Part shown: positions 43,756 to 54,578 of the stretch, in pieces
How positions within the stretch are numbered: position 1 is the stretch's first letter
Layout: every line of letters begins with the position of its first letter
Source of the DNA: Craspedostauros australis
Lineage: Eukaryota; Bacillariophyta; Bacillariophyceae; Mastogloiales; Achnanthaceae
Reading direction: 5' to 3'
Assembly: GCA_026770025.1 (NCBI GenBank)
Contig: JAMXDE010000022.1
Location: 496,001 to 560,000 of the forward strand
Length of the DNA stretch: 64,000 bases
Position numbers and translations under genes: made by a program
Notes under the pieces: generated by a model
Databases searched by the model: none
What the model saw: only the letters and a program-made list of their open reading frames with translations
Told to the model about the DNA's origin: nothing

Positions 43756-45350
43756 GTCTGTCCTTGGTCAGGCTGTCTACATCGTCCCAAATCTCGACAC
43801 GCAGTGCTTGGTCATCTGGATCGTTTGGGTCGTATCGTCTGGCAATCGACCGATACGGTCATCAGATCGTGTTCGATGACTCCTGCGCGCGATCGGTGTC
43901 AGAACCACGCGCGCGAGGATGTATCACGGACAGAATCCTTCCAGAACAGAAGGATACACAACTCTGAGGACCACATCCCAAATCGGCAACCACAATGGCA
44001 ACAACAACGACAACACCCACTCGTTCGCCCACGTGATCGATCCTTGTTCTGTTGGTTCGAAGAGTCATCGAACGAGAGAGAGAACAACCCAGAGACGAAA
44101 ACGGCCGCTGGTCCATTCTTCTTCTGGTGTTGGCGTCAGACACACAAGCAGAACGCAACACAACTGTAACAAAAAGGACAACAACAGCAGAATCGGCAGC
44201 ATCGACAGCACCGGACACCAATCGCCTCATCAGACATCACCCTGCAGAACAATCCAAGTACGCAGAAGTGTAGGAACAGCAACTACAGTAACTACAGCAC
44301 CCAACGACAGCACCCAACTACAACAAAGGAGACAACTGCAATCCAAGATGCCCTTTAGATCATCCCTTCTCACGAGCTATCTACTGCCTACTGCCTGAGG
44401 GATGGTTTCCCACACGGAGGCTCTACTCGCAGCAAACCATTGGCGACAGCCACAGGCGAGGTCAGCGTTGATGTGTCCGTCACATCTTCGGTAACTGACG
44501 GCACTGCTATCAATGGAGCTTCGTTGGCGTCTTCTATTGGCGCTGGAGAAGGTCCTGAGACGGTGAGTACAGCAACAGTAGGACGTCGTCCGTGCGCTGT
44601 GCGCGCATTCGCTTGCTTTCGGTTGCTTTCGCTTTCGGTTGATCATGTTTGCACTTGAGTCGCTCCATCCACCCTGCCGATTTCTCAAGTGTGCGCGCAA
44701 TCAGCAGACCTCCTCACCATCCTTGCTTGCTCGTTCGTTCGTTCGCTTCACTCTTCTCTTCTTCGTCACCGACTCGTACGATGGTTATGTTGATACTGAT
44801 GATACTGATGACACTGATGATACTGTTCTGACGACTCTTGGATTCGATGCCAATTGAATTGGATGCCAATTGAATTGGATTGAATTGAACTCCGACGAAT
44901 CTCGTGGCGGTCGTCGCCGCGATACCATCTGCCAATCCGATCTCATTCGTTTGGCACATGTGATCAACGTCTGACGCATGTGATCAACGTCATTGATGCA
45001 CACATCGCATCAACCTTCGTGACCAATCAATGAATCTGCCAACAATCACGCATATGAACACGCATTCAAAAACCAAAATGAATATCTCCATATCGACACA
45101 CGCATCAAATACCATGCTCCACGATGCGACTCGATAGGTACATTACGATTCCTACTCATGCACATACATCACCGCCACAACCACTACCACCACAACGAAT
45201 TCCACGACGACGACCATGACGCAACGCAACGCAACGCAATATTGGTACCTGCATCTGCCATAACATCCAAAATGAACACTTGCACCTGCCTGCACACTGC
45301 ACCAGTACCCATCGGAATGGAATGATTGGAAAACTCACTCACTGATTAGC
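43756..45350. other. Intergenic, no gene seen
   Basis: AT-richer repeats near 44800-44890 (GATACTGATGAT and AATTGAATTGGAT types). A TCGTACGA palindrome occurs near 44774. The first exon(s) of the MGDG synthase copy that starts at 45403 might lie here, but none was recognised. Confidence 0.3.
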
Positions 45351-45402
45351 TGACCGACCAACCAACCATCCATCCAACCACCTCCACTATCCAACCAAAC
45401 AG

Positions 45403-46394
45403 GATTACAAGTCACTCAAGATCACGTTCCTTTCATCCGACACCGGCGGCGGACACCGCGCATCTGTTCAGGTGTTGGCGAAGCAATTCCTCATCAAGTA
45501 CCCCAGCAGCACCTACGAATTGGTCGACGTTTGGACTGATCATGGCGTTCTGCCATACCGCACCATCAAGAACAGCCACAAGAGAATGTCGTCCAAACCG
45601 TGGCAGTGGAGGATCTTCTACCACCTCTCCAACATCCGCCTCAACATCCGCCTCAACCGCGTCTCCTCAGAATTCCACTCGCAGAAAATGTGCGGAGGTA
45701 GAATCCGACGCCGCCTCCAATCTCTCCAACCTCTCCAACCGGACGTCGTCATCTCCGTTCATCCAGCCATGAACTTCACACCCCTCAAGAAGACCATCCA
45801 CATCTCCAAGCATCAAGACAAGCACATCCCATTCTTCACCGTCGTTGCGGATCTCGGCTCCGCTCACAGGATGTGGTTCTCGAAGCACGTTGACAAACTC
45901 TACGTCGCATCAGAACGTCTCCGCGTCTCTGTGTCTGTGTCTGTGTCACCGCCAGGAAGCAAGGCAAGACGCCCGACGAGAACATCGTCCTCACAGGGCT
46001 GCCCATCCGTCATGACTTTGCCGTCCAGGCCGACAAGCTCGGCGACCGCACCTCCGAAACTGGCAAGCAGTATCAGCATCAGATCCGCCAGCAGGTCTGC
46101 CAGCAGGTCCTTGGCGATGAGGGCGATGAGGCCTATGATCCATCCAAAAAGATGGTCCTCATCATGGGTGGCGGAGAAGGTGTTGGAGGATTGTCGGAGA
46201 TTGTCGACCAAATGTACATCGACTTGGTCAACCGCGGTGTCGATGCCACAATCTGCGTCGTGTGCGGCCGAAACGAAAAGCTGAAGGCTGATCTGGAGGC
46301 TCGTGATTGGGACGCCATCATTAGGGAAGCAAACGAGGACGGCGGGGAGCAGTTCACCAGACGGTGGCAGCAACGACGGCGACGACGGAGATGA
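45403..46394 (+). pseudogene. MGD: MGDG synthase, copy 1 (frameshifted)
   Basis: Monogalactosyldiacylglycerol synthase moves galactose from UDP-galactose to diacylglycerol in plastid envelopes. The copy begins right after a pyrimidine-rich stretch ending in CAG, a plausible intron acceptor, so targeting exon(s) are missing. Frame 1 reads ITFLSSDTGGGHRAS, then DVVISVHPAMNFTP, FFTVVADLGSAHRMWF and KLYVASERL, all family hallmarks. At a TCTGTG microsatellite (about 45929-45950) the frame shifts, and the remainder continues in another frame: GLPIRHDFAVQADKLGDRT, MGGGEGVGGLSEIVDQMY and VCGRNEKLKADLEARDWD. The frame ends in an Arg run. No intron of normal size explains the shift, so the gene looks broken, although nearly all family blocks survive. 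Confidence 0.75.
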
Positions 46395-47300
46395 CGAAGA
46401 ACGAGAACAAGGAGATCGGCGACGACATTGGCAAGCATACTCAGAATTGGATCAAGCTGAATGAGGGAGTGTGAATCGAGTGTGAATCGAGTGTGAATCA
46501 AGAGCCCAGACTCGTTGGACAACATGCCTGAGTGGGATGCATGCGCACCCGTGATGGAATGGAATGGCATGCAACGCAATGCAACGCAATGGGCTGATTA
46601 ATCGATGGATCGATCGATCCAATAACGACATCTGAAGTCGGACTAGAGAACAGTGTTAATGATAGCCAACCTCGTCACCCACAAAACTCCACAACTAGTG
46701 TTATCGCTTGCTGGCTTGCTGCATTTTACATTCTGTGCAGGTCGTACTTGTGGTGTGGAGTACGTATGTAGACTCTTTTGTGGGACGAAGGTCCTCTCAT
46801 TCGTGTAGGTCAGTGGATGTCTGTGGTCATGTCCAGGGCCCTTCGACGAAATTAGGAATGAGGCAACAGTGCAACGGACGTTGTGCATTTAGAACCGAAT
46901 ATGGGTATAGTGGCCAATCAGGAGTGTGCTGTGACTGAAGGAAGTCGAATCGAATCGAATCGAATCGAGTGTTGCATTGTGTTGTGTTGCGTCGTGTTGC
47001 GAGGTCCAAGGCGTGAATGCGAGGACGAGCGCCACGACATCCAATCGCCCACAGTAAAAATGGCGCGAAAGTTCGGCGGTTCGCAACTGATAGTCGTGAA
47101 AACCACACCTTTCTTGTTCCCTCCACTGTTCCTTCCGCCATTCACACACAAACACACGGTTGCAACAAAATCAAGCACCAAGAAAATAAGCAAGACAGTC
47201 AGCAAGACAAATCATAAAATCCACTGCCACAACAATCACTTTCCACCATCACCATCATCATCATCACCATCATCATCACCACCAAGCAAACCATCCAACA
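46395..47300. other. Intergenic part of duplicated unit
   Basis: Contains CGATGGATCGATCGATC near 46600 and a TCGAA pentamer repeat near 46945-46970 whose copy number differs from the matching place in unit 2. It should contain the promoter of the secreted protein gene. Confidence 0.35.
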
Positions 47301-47885
47301 ATGAAGTTTGTTCCCACTGTCGTTCTTGCTCTGTGGCTCACCACAGCATTTCCCAGCTGTGTCTTCGCAACAGCCAGCCCCACCAAGAAGCCCTGGTCGA
47401 TCCTGGGTGGAGCCACCATGGAAGCTGGCAGCAACACCAAGGGTAGTATGCCAGGCTGTGCCTTTGCGCCACACAATCTTCGTGGCACGACAGGTGTGAC
47501 CACAGCTGGTGCAGCAGCTGGCACTTTAGGTGGTGCTGCAGGTGGCATTCGCCCAACACCAAGTGCAGGGATGCGTCTTCCATCTGTGCGGGGCTTGTGG
47601 AAAGCCCTTTGCACAGCCATTCTCCCACAAGACTTTGAATTTGTGAAGAAGGTACTATTTGTTGCTATTGTTGGTGCCGTTGTTGGCGCTGTTGTTGGTG
47701 TCGTCGTTGGTGGCAACTTGATCGAGAAGGGAGTGAAGCAGGCTGACAAGGTCGCAAAGCAACGCGTCGACCATGCTGCAGAGAAGTTGCAAGACATCGT
47801 GGACAGCACCTGGCTCAATTTCAGAAAGAGTCGCAAAAAGGCCAGCAGCAACAGCACCACCACCGTCAACGAACCAGCCATCTGA
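47301..47885 (+). CDS. Secreted protein with Gly-zipper helix and amphipathic tail, copy 1
   Basis: 194 aa. Signal peptide MKFVPTVVLALWLTTAFPS with cleavage near CVFA-TA. A Gly/Ala/Thr-rich stretch and a short block shared with copy 2 (LPSVRGLWKALCTAI) follow, then a hydrophobic Gly-rich helix (VGAVVGAVVGVVVGGNLI), and a charged amphipathic tail (KQADKVAKQRVDHAAEKLQ) ending in Ser/Thr/Asn residues. No known family was recognised. The layout suggests membrane insertion or association through the glycine-rich helix, with the tail forming an apolipoprotein-like or coiled-coil helix. The paralogue at 54579-55286 has a much longer tail. The start codon context (CAACAATGA) is good and both copies begin at the same ATG. 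Confidence 0.65.
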   Translation: MKFVPTVVLALWLTTAFPSCVFATASPTKKPWSILGGATMEAGSNTKGSMPGCAFAPHNLRGTTGVTTAGAAAGTLGGAAGGIRPTPSAGMRLPSVRGLWKALCTAILPQDFEFVKKVLFVAIVGAVVGAVVGVVVGGNLIEKGVKQADKVAKQRVDHAAEKLQDIVDSTWLNFRKSRKKASSNSTTTVNEPAI

Positions 47886-48249
47886 CCTCTCAGCAGCTAC
47901 ACTCTACTGTGACACCTGTGCCATGAATGCCATGGTAGGCATGGACGGAACACAGCACACTCCTCATATTCGTACATAGTCATACAATAACAGATAGAAG
48001 AAACTACTGGGAAATCATTCGTATTCGATTACTCGTATTCTATTACTTGTGTTACTGCATTTGTCCGACCGCAGTCGATCGAGCGGCATCATCTCAGCCC
48101 AGATCATGAGTTCCTCTTCTCACTCGGTTGGCTTGATGACAACACAATCAGCCTGCCTGTAGAAAAAGCCATCATCCTTCCATCCGGTTGCCATCAGCAT
48201 CTCCTCCGTGGGTCTGCAAGAGTGTGCAGAGTAGTGGACGAATTTCTTC
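47886..48249. other. Spacer between secreted protein and micro-ORF
   Basis: Matches 55287-55618 in unit 2. On the minus strand unit 2 has a 94-codon frame here (55372-55656). In unit 1 that frame has a stop (TGA for CGA) and an indel, so it is not kept and was not called. Confidence 0.35.
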
Positions 48250-48378
48250 ATGGATATCGGTACAATGCACGCTGCTCCAGCTTGCATTCAATGTCGTTCA
48301 ATCATCTACCATCTGAGCATGTCGCCAATGGTGTTCTATGAGCTATGTGTCGACTGCAATCACCTGGTGCACATGTAG
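48250..48378 (+). CDS. 42-aa C-x2-C / C-x2-C micro-ORF, copy 1
   Basis: Codes for a 42-residue peptide with C12-x2-C15 and C33-x2-C36 separated by 17 residues, plus His at 38 and 41, a pattern that could bind one zinc ion. An in-frame TAG lies 18 bases upstream of the ATG. Compared with the second copy at 55619-55747, four codons differ, of which three are synonymous (V28, L32, V34) and one changes residue 6 (Met here, Thr there). That is suggestive of selection on the peptide, but the sample is small. It could also be the last exon of a longer plus-strand transcript. Its stop lies two bases from the stop of the convergent Ser/Arg-rich gene. Confidence 0.4.
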   Translation: MDIGTMHAAPACIQCRSIIYHLSMSPMVFYELCVDCNHLVHM

Positions 48379-48380
48379 GC

Positions 48381-49640
48381 TCACGCAGCGACCTTGTTCT
48401 TGTGTGGTCTCTTCTCGACGTCGTCTTCCGTGTAGGACGGATCCGTCGAGCTTTCGGTGCCGCCATCCTCATCTTCCTCATCCGTTTTCGTGGTGAGCAA
48501 GGACCGTGACTTTTGCTTGCAGAAAGACGATTGCATCGTATCCTCCTCATTGCGGTGCTTGTGCAGCACGCGATGATTGTGCAGCACGCGGTGCTTGGAA
48601 ACGCGTGGAGGTGGACACGATCTCACTGCTGCTGTGATTGCTGTCGCGGATGGAATCGGCACGCCGACGTCTCGTGGCGCTGCGGATGCGGTGCCTCTTG
48701 TCGCCAACGTTGCTGCTGCCCTTCTTGCTTTTGGCGGGAGCGGCCTCCTGCGCCGCAGATTTGTCTGTGTCATTGCGTTTGTTGGATTTGCGTGCGGCGG
48801 ATCGATGATGCGATCGCGTGGATTGGTTCTTCATTTCCGTGCTCTTGCGAGATGAAGATTTCTTCGCGCGGGAGGATTTCGGCTTCGACATATCCATAAC
48901 ATCGCTCTTTGACGGAGTCTTCTTCAACGATTCTCCATTCTTGCTTCGCGTTTGTGTGATGATCGATGCCTCGACCGAGTTGACGGTTCTGCCGTTGTGG
49001 CTGTCATGGCTGTTGTCGAAGCGTCCTGCTGTGGCTGATCACCCACGGACAGCTTGCGCAAGGATCGGTTGAGGTCATCCTTTCCGCGCGTCGAACGGTG
49101 ACGCGACCGCGTGGACGGGTTGGTGTCATCCATATCCTTCTTGCGCGATGATCTGTTTCTGGAACAGCTGGATGGATCCGCGGCATTGTCCGATGCCTCT
49201 TCCATCACCTTCTTCAGGTCGCGTTGCTTCCGCGACGACTTCTGCCGCGCCAATCTGCCAGTGCGGTTTGGCGTTGACAAGGTGGCATCCTGCGAGGCCA
49301 TGCGTCCGGCAGGGTCGGGTGCACTCTCCTTGCGGCATGATGACCGATGACGGGATCCCGATCGCAGAGTCGCCTCCGCCGCATCGGCATTGATATCAGA
49401 TTTGCACTCGTCACGATTGGTGCGGCCAACCTTGTGCTTGGAACGCGAGGATGGTTCCAACTCTCCCTCATCCTGGCTGCTGCGATGCGACGAACGATTC
49501 TTGCGACGAGTGGATCGTTCCCCTCGTGCGGATGCCTCGCGGGCGTCACTTGGATCCATCTTCGAGGATGATCCTGTCTTCGTGCGTCTCGATCGGCCCT
49601 CCTTCTGGTGTGACGATCCCAATTCGTTCTGATCCAGTGT
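48381..49640 (-). pseudogene. Ser/Arg-rich gene, 3' part, copy 1 (frameshifted)
   Basis: Matches the unit 2 segment 55750-57031. It contains repeats of the type STRSRHRSS, SSRSRNRSSRKK and STRSRHRSTRGK. Near 48945 one base is missing relative to unit 2 (a run of T on the plus strand), which ends the frame shortly after SHKREARMENR; the remainder (DVMDMSKPKSSRAKKSS...) continues in another frame. The last segment, ending DDVEKRPHKNKVAA, lies in a third frame in both units. This copy is probably no longer functional. Confidence 0.45.
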
Positions 49641-49722
49641 GCGTTGATGATGTGATGACGTGATGACTTGCCACCATCGTCCTTCTTGGATGTCTTGTGT
49701 CTGTTCCGCGTTGATGGTGACT

Positions 49723-50731
49723 TCAAATCACGATCATGGTTGGACTTCTTTTCCAGGTTGGGAACGAGCAAGTTACCTTGGGCGCGCAGGCGACGCGACG
49801 ATCCGCTCTTCTTGTGGCTGGTGGCTGGTGGCTTGTGCTGCTGGCTGTCTGGCTGCGCGATTGTGGGCTGAAGATGGTATCCGATTCGGACGGCGACATG
49901 AGGGTGGAGAAGCTAGTAGTATCTGCGTGCTTCCCTCGACGATGCGGTCGTGATGGTGCTGTTGTGAAGATCCAATGCCGCTCCAAGATTGCCATTGCCA
50001 TTGCCATTGCCGCTGCTGTTACTGGAGCGCCGTTTCGACAAGCTGGATTTGCCCTTGGACTTGCGCTTTGGTTTGGTTTCCGCCGAAGACTTCCCAACTG
50101 CGATGGCTGCCGCTGATGCCGACGTGGCGTTGGAACGCCTCGCCTTGCTCTTCCTGATGAATCTCGTCTTGATTTTCTCCACCTCACCATTGTCGCAAAG
50201 ACGACTTGACGACCGCAACTGCGACGATGAACCAAACATGGACGTTGCCGTCGTGGTCGCCGTGATGATCGAACCATTTCGGACCTTGGACGACGTTGTT
50301 TTTCTGTTCTGCGCAGCGGCCGAATCGCCGTCTCCCGTCATGAGGCTCTTCGTGCTGCGTCTCATATCCTTTTGGAAGGTGATGGTCTCACGGTGATCAT
50401 CGGCATCCTTCTTCGCCTTGGATTTCGCATCGTCGTCGTTGTCATTCTGCTGCTGACTGTACTTGGATGGCGACAACGGCGCGTCATTCTCGTCATGACC
50501 GTCGCTCAACTGAAGTGACTGTTGCGACTGCTGCGACGGTGGTTTCAGCGGATGACGCGATTCCGCGTTGCTGCTGTCGCCATCATCCGGAATCGAAGTG
50601 AAACCGGAATCTTCCAACGGCGATGACTCGTGGATCATCGGGATGAGGAGACTGTGGTGACTTCCGCTGTGTTGGCCGGGCGGTGAAAGGAAGGGCGGCT
50701 GATCACCGGCCGTCGACGTCGACGTCGTCAT
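49723..50731 (-). pseudogene. Ser/Arg-rich gene, middle part, copy 1 (frameshifted)
   Basis: Begins MTTSTSTAGDQPP and follows the unit 2 segment 57132-58142 closely. A 4-base deletion near 49938 shifts the frame, giving an early stop at 49913 after SSREARRYY. The lost part (GKHADTTSFSTLMSPSES...) is still readable in the next frame to 49723. Composition is Ser, Asp, Lys and Asn rich with acidic and basic blocks. No domain recognised. Confidence 0.45.
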
Positions 50732-50911
50732 CGGTGCCCGTGGACTCCAACATCGTCGACGATCTCATGATGCTGTGTGGGTCAAACTGCGGGTCAACTG
50801 CGGGTCAAGCTGCAGGTCAAACTGCGGTATATCCTTGAGATCCGTCGTCATGTTCATGAGGCTGTCATCCAGCGACTTCGTGTGCGTGATGGACATGGAG
50901 CTGCGCGACTG

Positions 50912-51847
50912 CTACACCTGCGGTGACTCGCAGTTGAATGACGCTTCATCCGGATCATCATGATCGTCGTTATTGTCATCATTGTCCTGCTTATCAAAAC
51001 TGCCCTTGCGATGATGTGAGGAAAAGAACTTGATGGGCAGACCGAATCGTTTGCGATTGGGAGACACCGATTGTTGTCTGCGGCGATTCCTTGTGAGCGG
51101 AGACATGAGGATCCCGTTGCGTTGCTGCGGCATTGTTGTTGTTGTTGTTGTTTCGCCGCTCTTCGATGGTGCATCGGTCACCTTGTGTTGACTCGACGAC
51201 AGCTTGTCGATCGTATCCTTCTTGTGGATTGAAGATTTGGACTTCTTGGGCCGCTTGCGTTCTCCAACCCCGTCGACACTCCTGCGACTATGCTGCGATG
51301 TTCGGCGATCCTTCTTCCTCCTCTTCGTCTTTTCGTTGGGCACCGCCGCGGCATCGGATTCCGTCACGCCATCATCATCATCATCATCATCATCTTCGTC
51401 GTCCTTGAGACAGTGTCCGCGCAACGCCAACGCCAACGCCAACGCCAACGGCACGCGCTTATTGTCGGGCCGCAACCACCCGAAGAACTTGGTGATGGAG
51501 AGTCGCTGTTTGTGCGTGCCCGTCGTATGCGGTGCATGGCGCGCGGACGGCGTGAGCTTGGGCACGGGCGAGGCCGGAATGCACTTTTTCGCGAATGAGG
51601 CCGATCGCTTGACAGCGTCGAGGGGTTTGGTGACGCGGACGTGCTCCGATCGCGATGGATGCTGCTGGTTCTTTTTGGAAGCGTAGCTGCTGTCGCCGCT
51701 GGGCGTTTTGCGTGGGGCGCCGATCGTGCGCGGGTGCTCCGATTGTGACTTTGGTTTGGAGCGATTGCGTCGCGGCATGGGTGGTTCGAAGGGTGGTGGC
51801 GATGGCATCGGTTTGATGCCGTTATCGGACGATGCATGCTGCGCCAT
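50912..51847 (-). CDS. Ser/Arg-rich gene, 5' part, copy 1
   Basis: A 311-residue open segment from an ATG (MAQHASSDNGIKPMPSP) to a TAG. It is basic and Pro/Ser/Lys-rich, with a short less biased core (SITKFFGWLRPDNKRVPLAL), an Asp run, a Lys/Arg-rich probable nuclear localisation stretch (EKTKRRKKDRRTSQHSRR) and RKRPKKSKSS. Nuclear location is inference. The stop falls in GCAG-GTGTAG, which may instead be a splice donor leading to the middle segment. The 11-bp minisatellite at 51860-51925 lies just upstream. An acidic poly-Ser segment (ending EDFRDEL, followed by GTGAGA) at about 52117-52360 may be an earlier exon. Exon structure is unresolved. Confidence 0.4.
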   Translation of the reverse strand: MAQHASSDNGIKPMPSPPPFEPPMPRRNRSKPKSQSEHPRTIGAPRKTPSGDSSYASKKNQQHPSRSEHVRVTKPLDAVKRSASFAKKCIPASPVPKLTPSARHAPHTTGTHKQRLSITKFFGWLRPDNKRVPLALALALALRGHCLKDDEDDDDDDDDGVTESDAAAVPNEKTKRRKKDRRTSQHSRRSVDGVGERKRPKKSKSSIHKKDTIDKLSSSQHKVTDAPSKSGETTTTTTMPQQRNGILMSPLTRNRRRQQSVSPNRKRFGLPIKFFSSHHRKGSFDKQDNDDNNDDHDDPDEASFNCESPQV

Positions 51848-51859
51848 GAAGTTGTCATA

Positions 51860-51925
51860 ATCCGTCCACAATCCGTCCACAATCCGTCCACAATCCGTCC
51901 ACAATCCGTCCACAATCCGTCCACA
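51860..51925. repeat. 11-bp minisatellite, 6 units
   Basis: Six head-to-tail copies of ATCCGTCCACA. The matching place in unit 2 (59239-59293) has five, one with a substitution. Confidence 0.85.
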
Positions 51926-52400
51926 CGCTGATGTCTTCATCCGACAGCACAACGGGGCGTTCTTGTGGATCGATGACGATGAGCACGGGAACGAAATGGG
52001 TCGATGCCGACGGTGCCGGCGCTTCTCTCGTGATCATGCGGTCGATGGAGCTCGTGCGGCCGTGTCGGAAGGATCGATTGATCGAGCGCAAGGCCGGACG
52101 GTCTTTCTCGTCTCACAGTTCGTCGCGGAAGTCTTCATCTTCATCATCTTCATCGTCTTCATCCGATTCCTCACTGCTACTACTGCTGCTGCTGCTCGAA
52201 CTAGATTCCTCGCTGCCGCTGCTGTCCGTTTCGGAGTCATCAAGCGATTCCTGATCCCAGCTGGCATTCTGATGCAAGACGCAATGGATCGTCCTGCTGG
52301 GGCTGCCATCGTGCGGCAGCGCAAGTTCATCGTCGCTTCGGTTGGCTGTGGCTGTGGCTGTGCATGTGGCTGTGCATGTGGCTGCTCATGTCGTCAATCT

Positions 52401-52453
52401 GATATTCTATTCTATTATAGAATACTATTATATTATATTAGAATATAATACTA
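52401..52453. repeat. AT-rich palindromic stretch, unit 1
   Basis: Contains TATTCTATTATAGAATA and further TAATATAATA palindromes able to form small hairpins. The same stretch is kept unchanged at 59769-59821. It may be a transcription terminator or polyadenylation zone; no direct evidence. Confidence 0.5.
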
Positions 52454-52756
52454 TGCCTCCTCACAGTCTGATATCCCCAATGAGATGGCCTCCGCGGTGG
52501 GTCTGTGCGTCCTGAGCCATGGACCCCTCTTCCTCCTCCCGTACTCCAAATTCGTTGTGATGCACCTGTGCAGGCCAAAGCACAAGAGCGGATGCGAACC
52601 CTCCGAGATTTGGGTTGCTTTTGGAGTGGTCGTCTTGGTCAAGTGCGATCGAATGTCAGTTTCAACGGAATTCCCGTGTCTTCCTGACCGACCAACCAAC
52701 TATCCAACCATCCAACGAACCATCCATCCAACCACCTCCGCTATCCAACCAAACAG

Positions 52757-53640
52757 GATTACAAGCCACTCAAGATCACGTTCCTTTCATCCGACACCGG
52801 CGGCGGACACCGCGCATCTGCTCAGGTGTTGGCGAAGCAATTCCTCATCAAGTACCCCAGCAGCACCTACGAATCGGTCGACGTTTGGACTGATTATGGC
52901 GTTCTGCCATACCGCACCATCAAGACCAGCCACAAGAGAGCGTCGTTCAAACCGTGGCAGTGGAGGATCTTCTACCACCTCTCCAACATCCGCCTCAACA
53001 TCCGCCTCAACCACGTCTCCAATCTCTCCAGCCAGACGTCGTCATCTCCGTTCATCCAGCGATGAACTTCACACCCCTCAAGGAGACCATCCGCATCTCC
53101 AAGCATCAAGGCAAGCACATCCCAGTCTTCACCGTCGTTACGGATCTCGGATCCGCTCACAGGATGTGGTTCTCGAAGCACGTTGACAAACTCGACGTCG
53201 CATCAGAACGTCTCCGCGTCTCTGTGTCTGTGTCTGTGTCACCGCCAGGAAACAAGGCAAGACACCCGACGAGGACATCGTCCTCACAGGACTGCCCATC
53301 CGTCATGGCTGCCCATCCGTCATGACTTTGCCGTCCAGGCCGACAAGCTTGGCGACCGCACTTCCGAAACCGGCAAGAAGTATCAGCATCAGATCCGTTT
53401 GCAGGTCTGCCAGCAGGTCCTTGGCGATGACGGCGATGAGGCCTATGACGTCTATGACCCATCCAAAAAGATGGTCCTCATCATGGGCGGCGGAGAAGGT
53501 GTTGGAGGATTGTCGGAGAATGTCGATCAAATGTACATCGACCTGGTCAACCGCGGTGTCGATGCCACAATCTGCGTCGTGTGCGGCTGAGATGAAAGGC
53601 TGAAGACTGATCTGGAGGCTCGTGATTGGGACGCCATCAT
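52757..53640 (+). pseudogene. MGD: MGDG synthase, copy 2 (several lesions)
   Basis: Same start after an acceptor-like CAG as copy 1 and the same family blocks (SSDTGGGHRAS, DVVISVHPAMNFTP, MGGGEGVGGLSENVDQMY). Lesions: a deletion removing the HSQKMCGGRIRRR part and shifting frame near 53010; the TCTGTG frameshift shared with copy 1 (about 53220-53240); a duplicated ATCCGTCATGGCTGCCC stretch near 53300-53320; and a TGA stop replacing the Arg codon in VCGRNEK (about 53588). In the first 170 bases, differences among the three copies all change an amino acid, as expected without selection. Confidence 0.8.
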
Positions 53641-54578
53641 CAGGGAAGCAAACGAAGACGGTGCGGAGCAGTCCGCCAGACGGCGGCGGCAACGACTGAG
53701 ACGACGAAGAACGAGAACAAGGAGATCGCCGATGACATTGGCAAGCATACTCAAAATTGGATCAAGCTGAATGAGGGAGTGCGAATCGAGTATGAATCAA
53801 GAGCACAGACTCGTTGGACAACATGCCTGAGTGGGATACAAGCGCACCCATGATGGAATGGCATGCAATGCAATGCAATGCAATGGGCCGATGAATCGAT
53901 CGATGGATCGATCGATCCAATAACGACATCTGAAGTTGGACTAGAGAACAAATAGTTAATTTTAGCCAACCTCAACACCAACAACATGCAAGAGTCGTGT
54001 TGATGTTTTTGAGTAGCGTTCACGAGAACTGCAAGCATGGCAGAGTACTTGTGGTGTGGAGTACGTATGTAGACTCTTGTGTGGGACGAAGGTCCTCTCA
54101 TTCGTGTAGGTCGATGCATGCCTGTGGTCATGTCCAGAACCCTTCGACGAAATTAGGAATGAGGCAACAGTGCAACGGACGTTGTGTATTCAGAACCGAA
54201 TACAGGTATAGTGGCCAATCAGGAGTGTGCTGTGACTGAAGGAAGTCGAATCGAATCGAATCGAGCCAAATCGAGTCGAATTGAGTGTTGTGTTGTGTTG
54301 TGAGGTCCAAGGCATGAATGCGAGGACGAGTGCCACGACATCCAATCGCCCACAGTAAAAATGGCGCGAAAGTTCGGCGGTTCGCAACTGGCGCTCGTGA
54401 AAACCCAACTGTCTTGTTCCCTCCACTGTTCCTTCCGCCAATCACACACAAACACACGGTTGCAACAAAATCAAGCACCAAGAAAACAAGCAAGACAGTC
54501 AGCAAGACAAATCATAAATTGACTGCCACAACAATCACTTTCCATCATCATCACCGCCACCAAGCAAACCATCTGACA
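53641..54578. other. Intergenic part of duplicated unit
   Basis: Eroded 3' end of MGDG copy 2, then the counterpart of 46395-47300, with fewer TCGAA repeats. Nothing else recognised. Confidence 0.35.

Larger units (their letters stand above)
45351..52684. repeat. Segmental duplication, unit 1 (about 7.33 kb)
   Basis: Corresponds in order and orientation to 52685-60053. Anchors: MGDG exon at 45403 and 52757, secreted protein at 47301 and 54579, micro-ORF at 48250 and 55619, AT palindrome at 52401 and 59769. Left limit is a TGACCGACCAACCAAC stretch. Sequence left of it is unrelated to that left of unit 2. Confidence 0.9.

Noticed and set aside
45929-45963. A 35-base intron at the TCTGTG repeat in MGDG copy 1
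   Set aside because: It would restore the frame but is far shorter than the 92 and 223 base introns seen in the CTL gene and lacks a normal branch and donor context, so a frameshift is more likely.
52485-52750. Plus-strand frame upstream of MGDG copies 2 and 3, a possible first exon
   Set aside because: The two copies diverge with frameshifts and it is absent upstream of copy 1; no transit peptide pattern.
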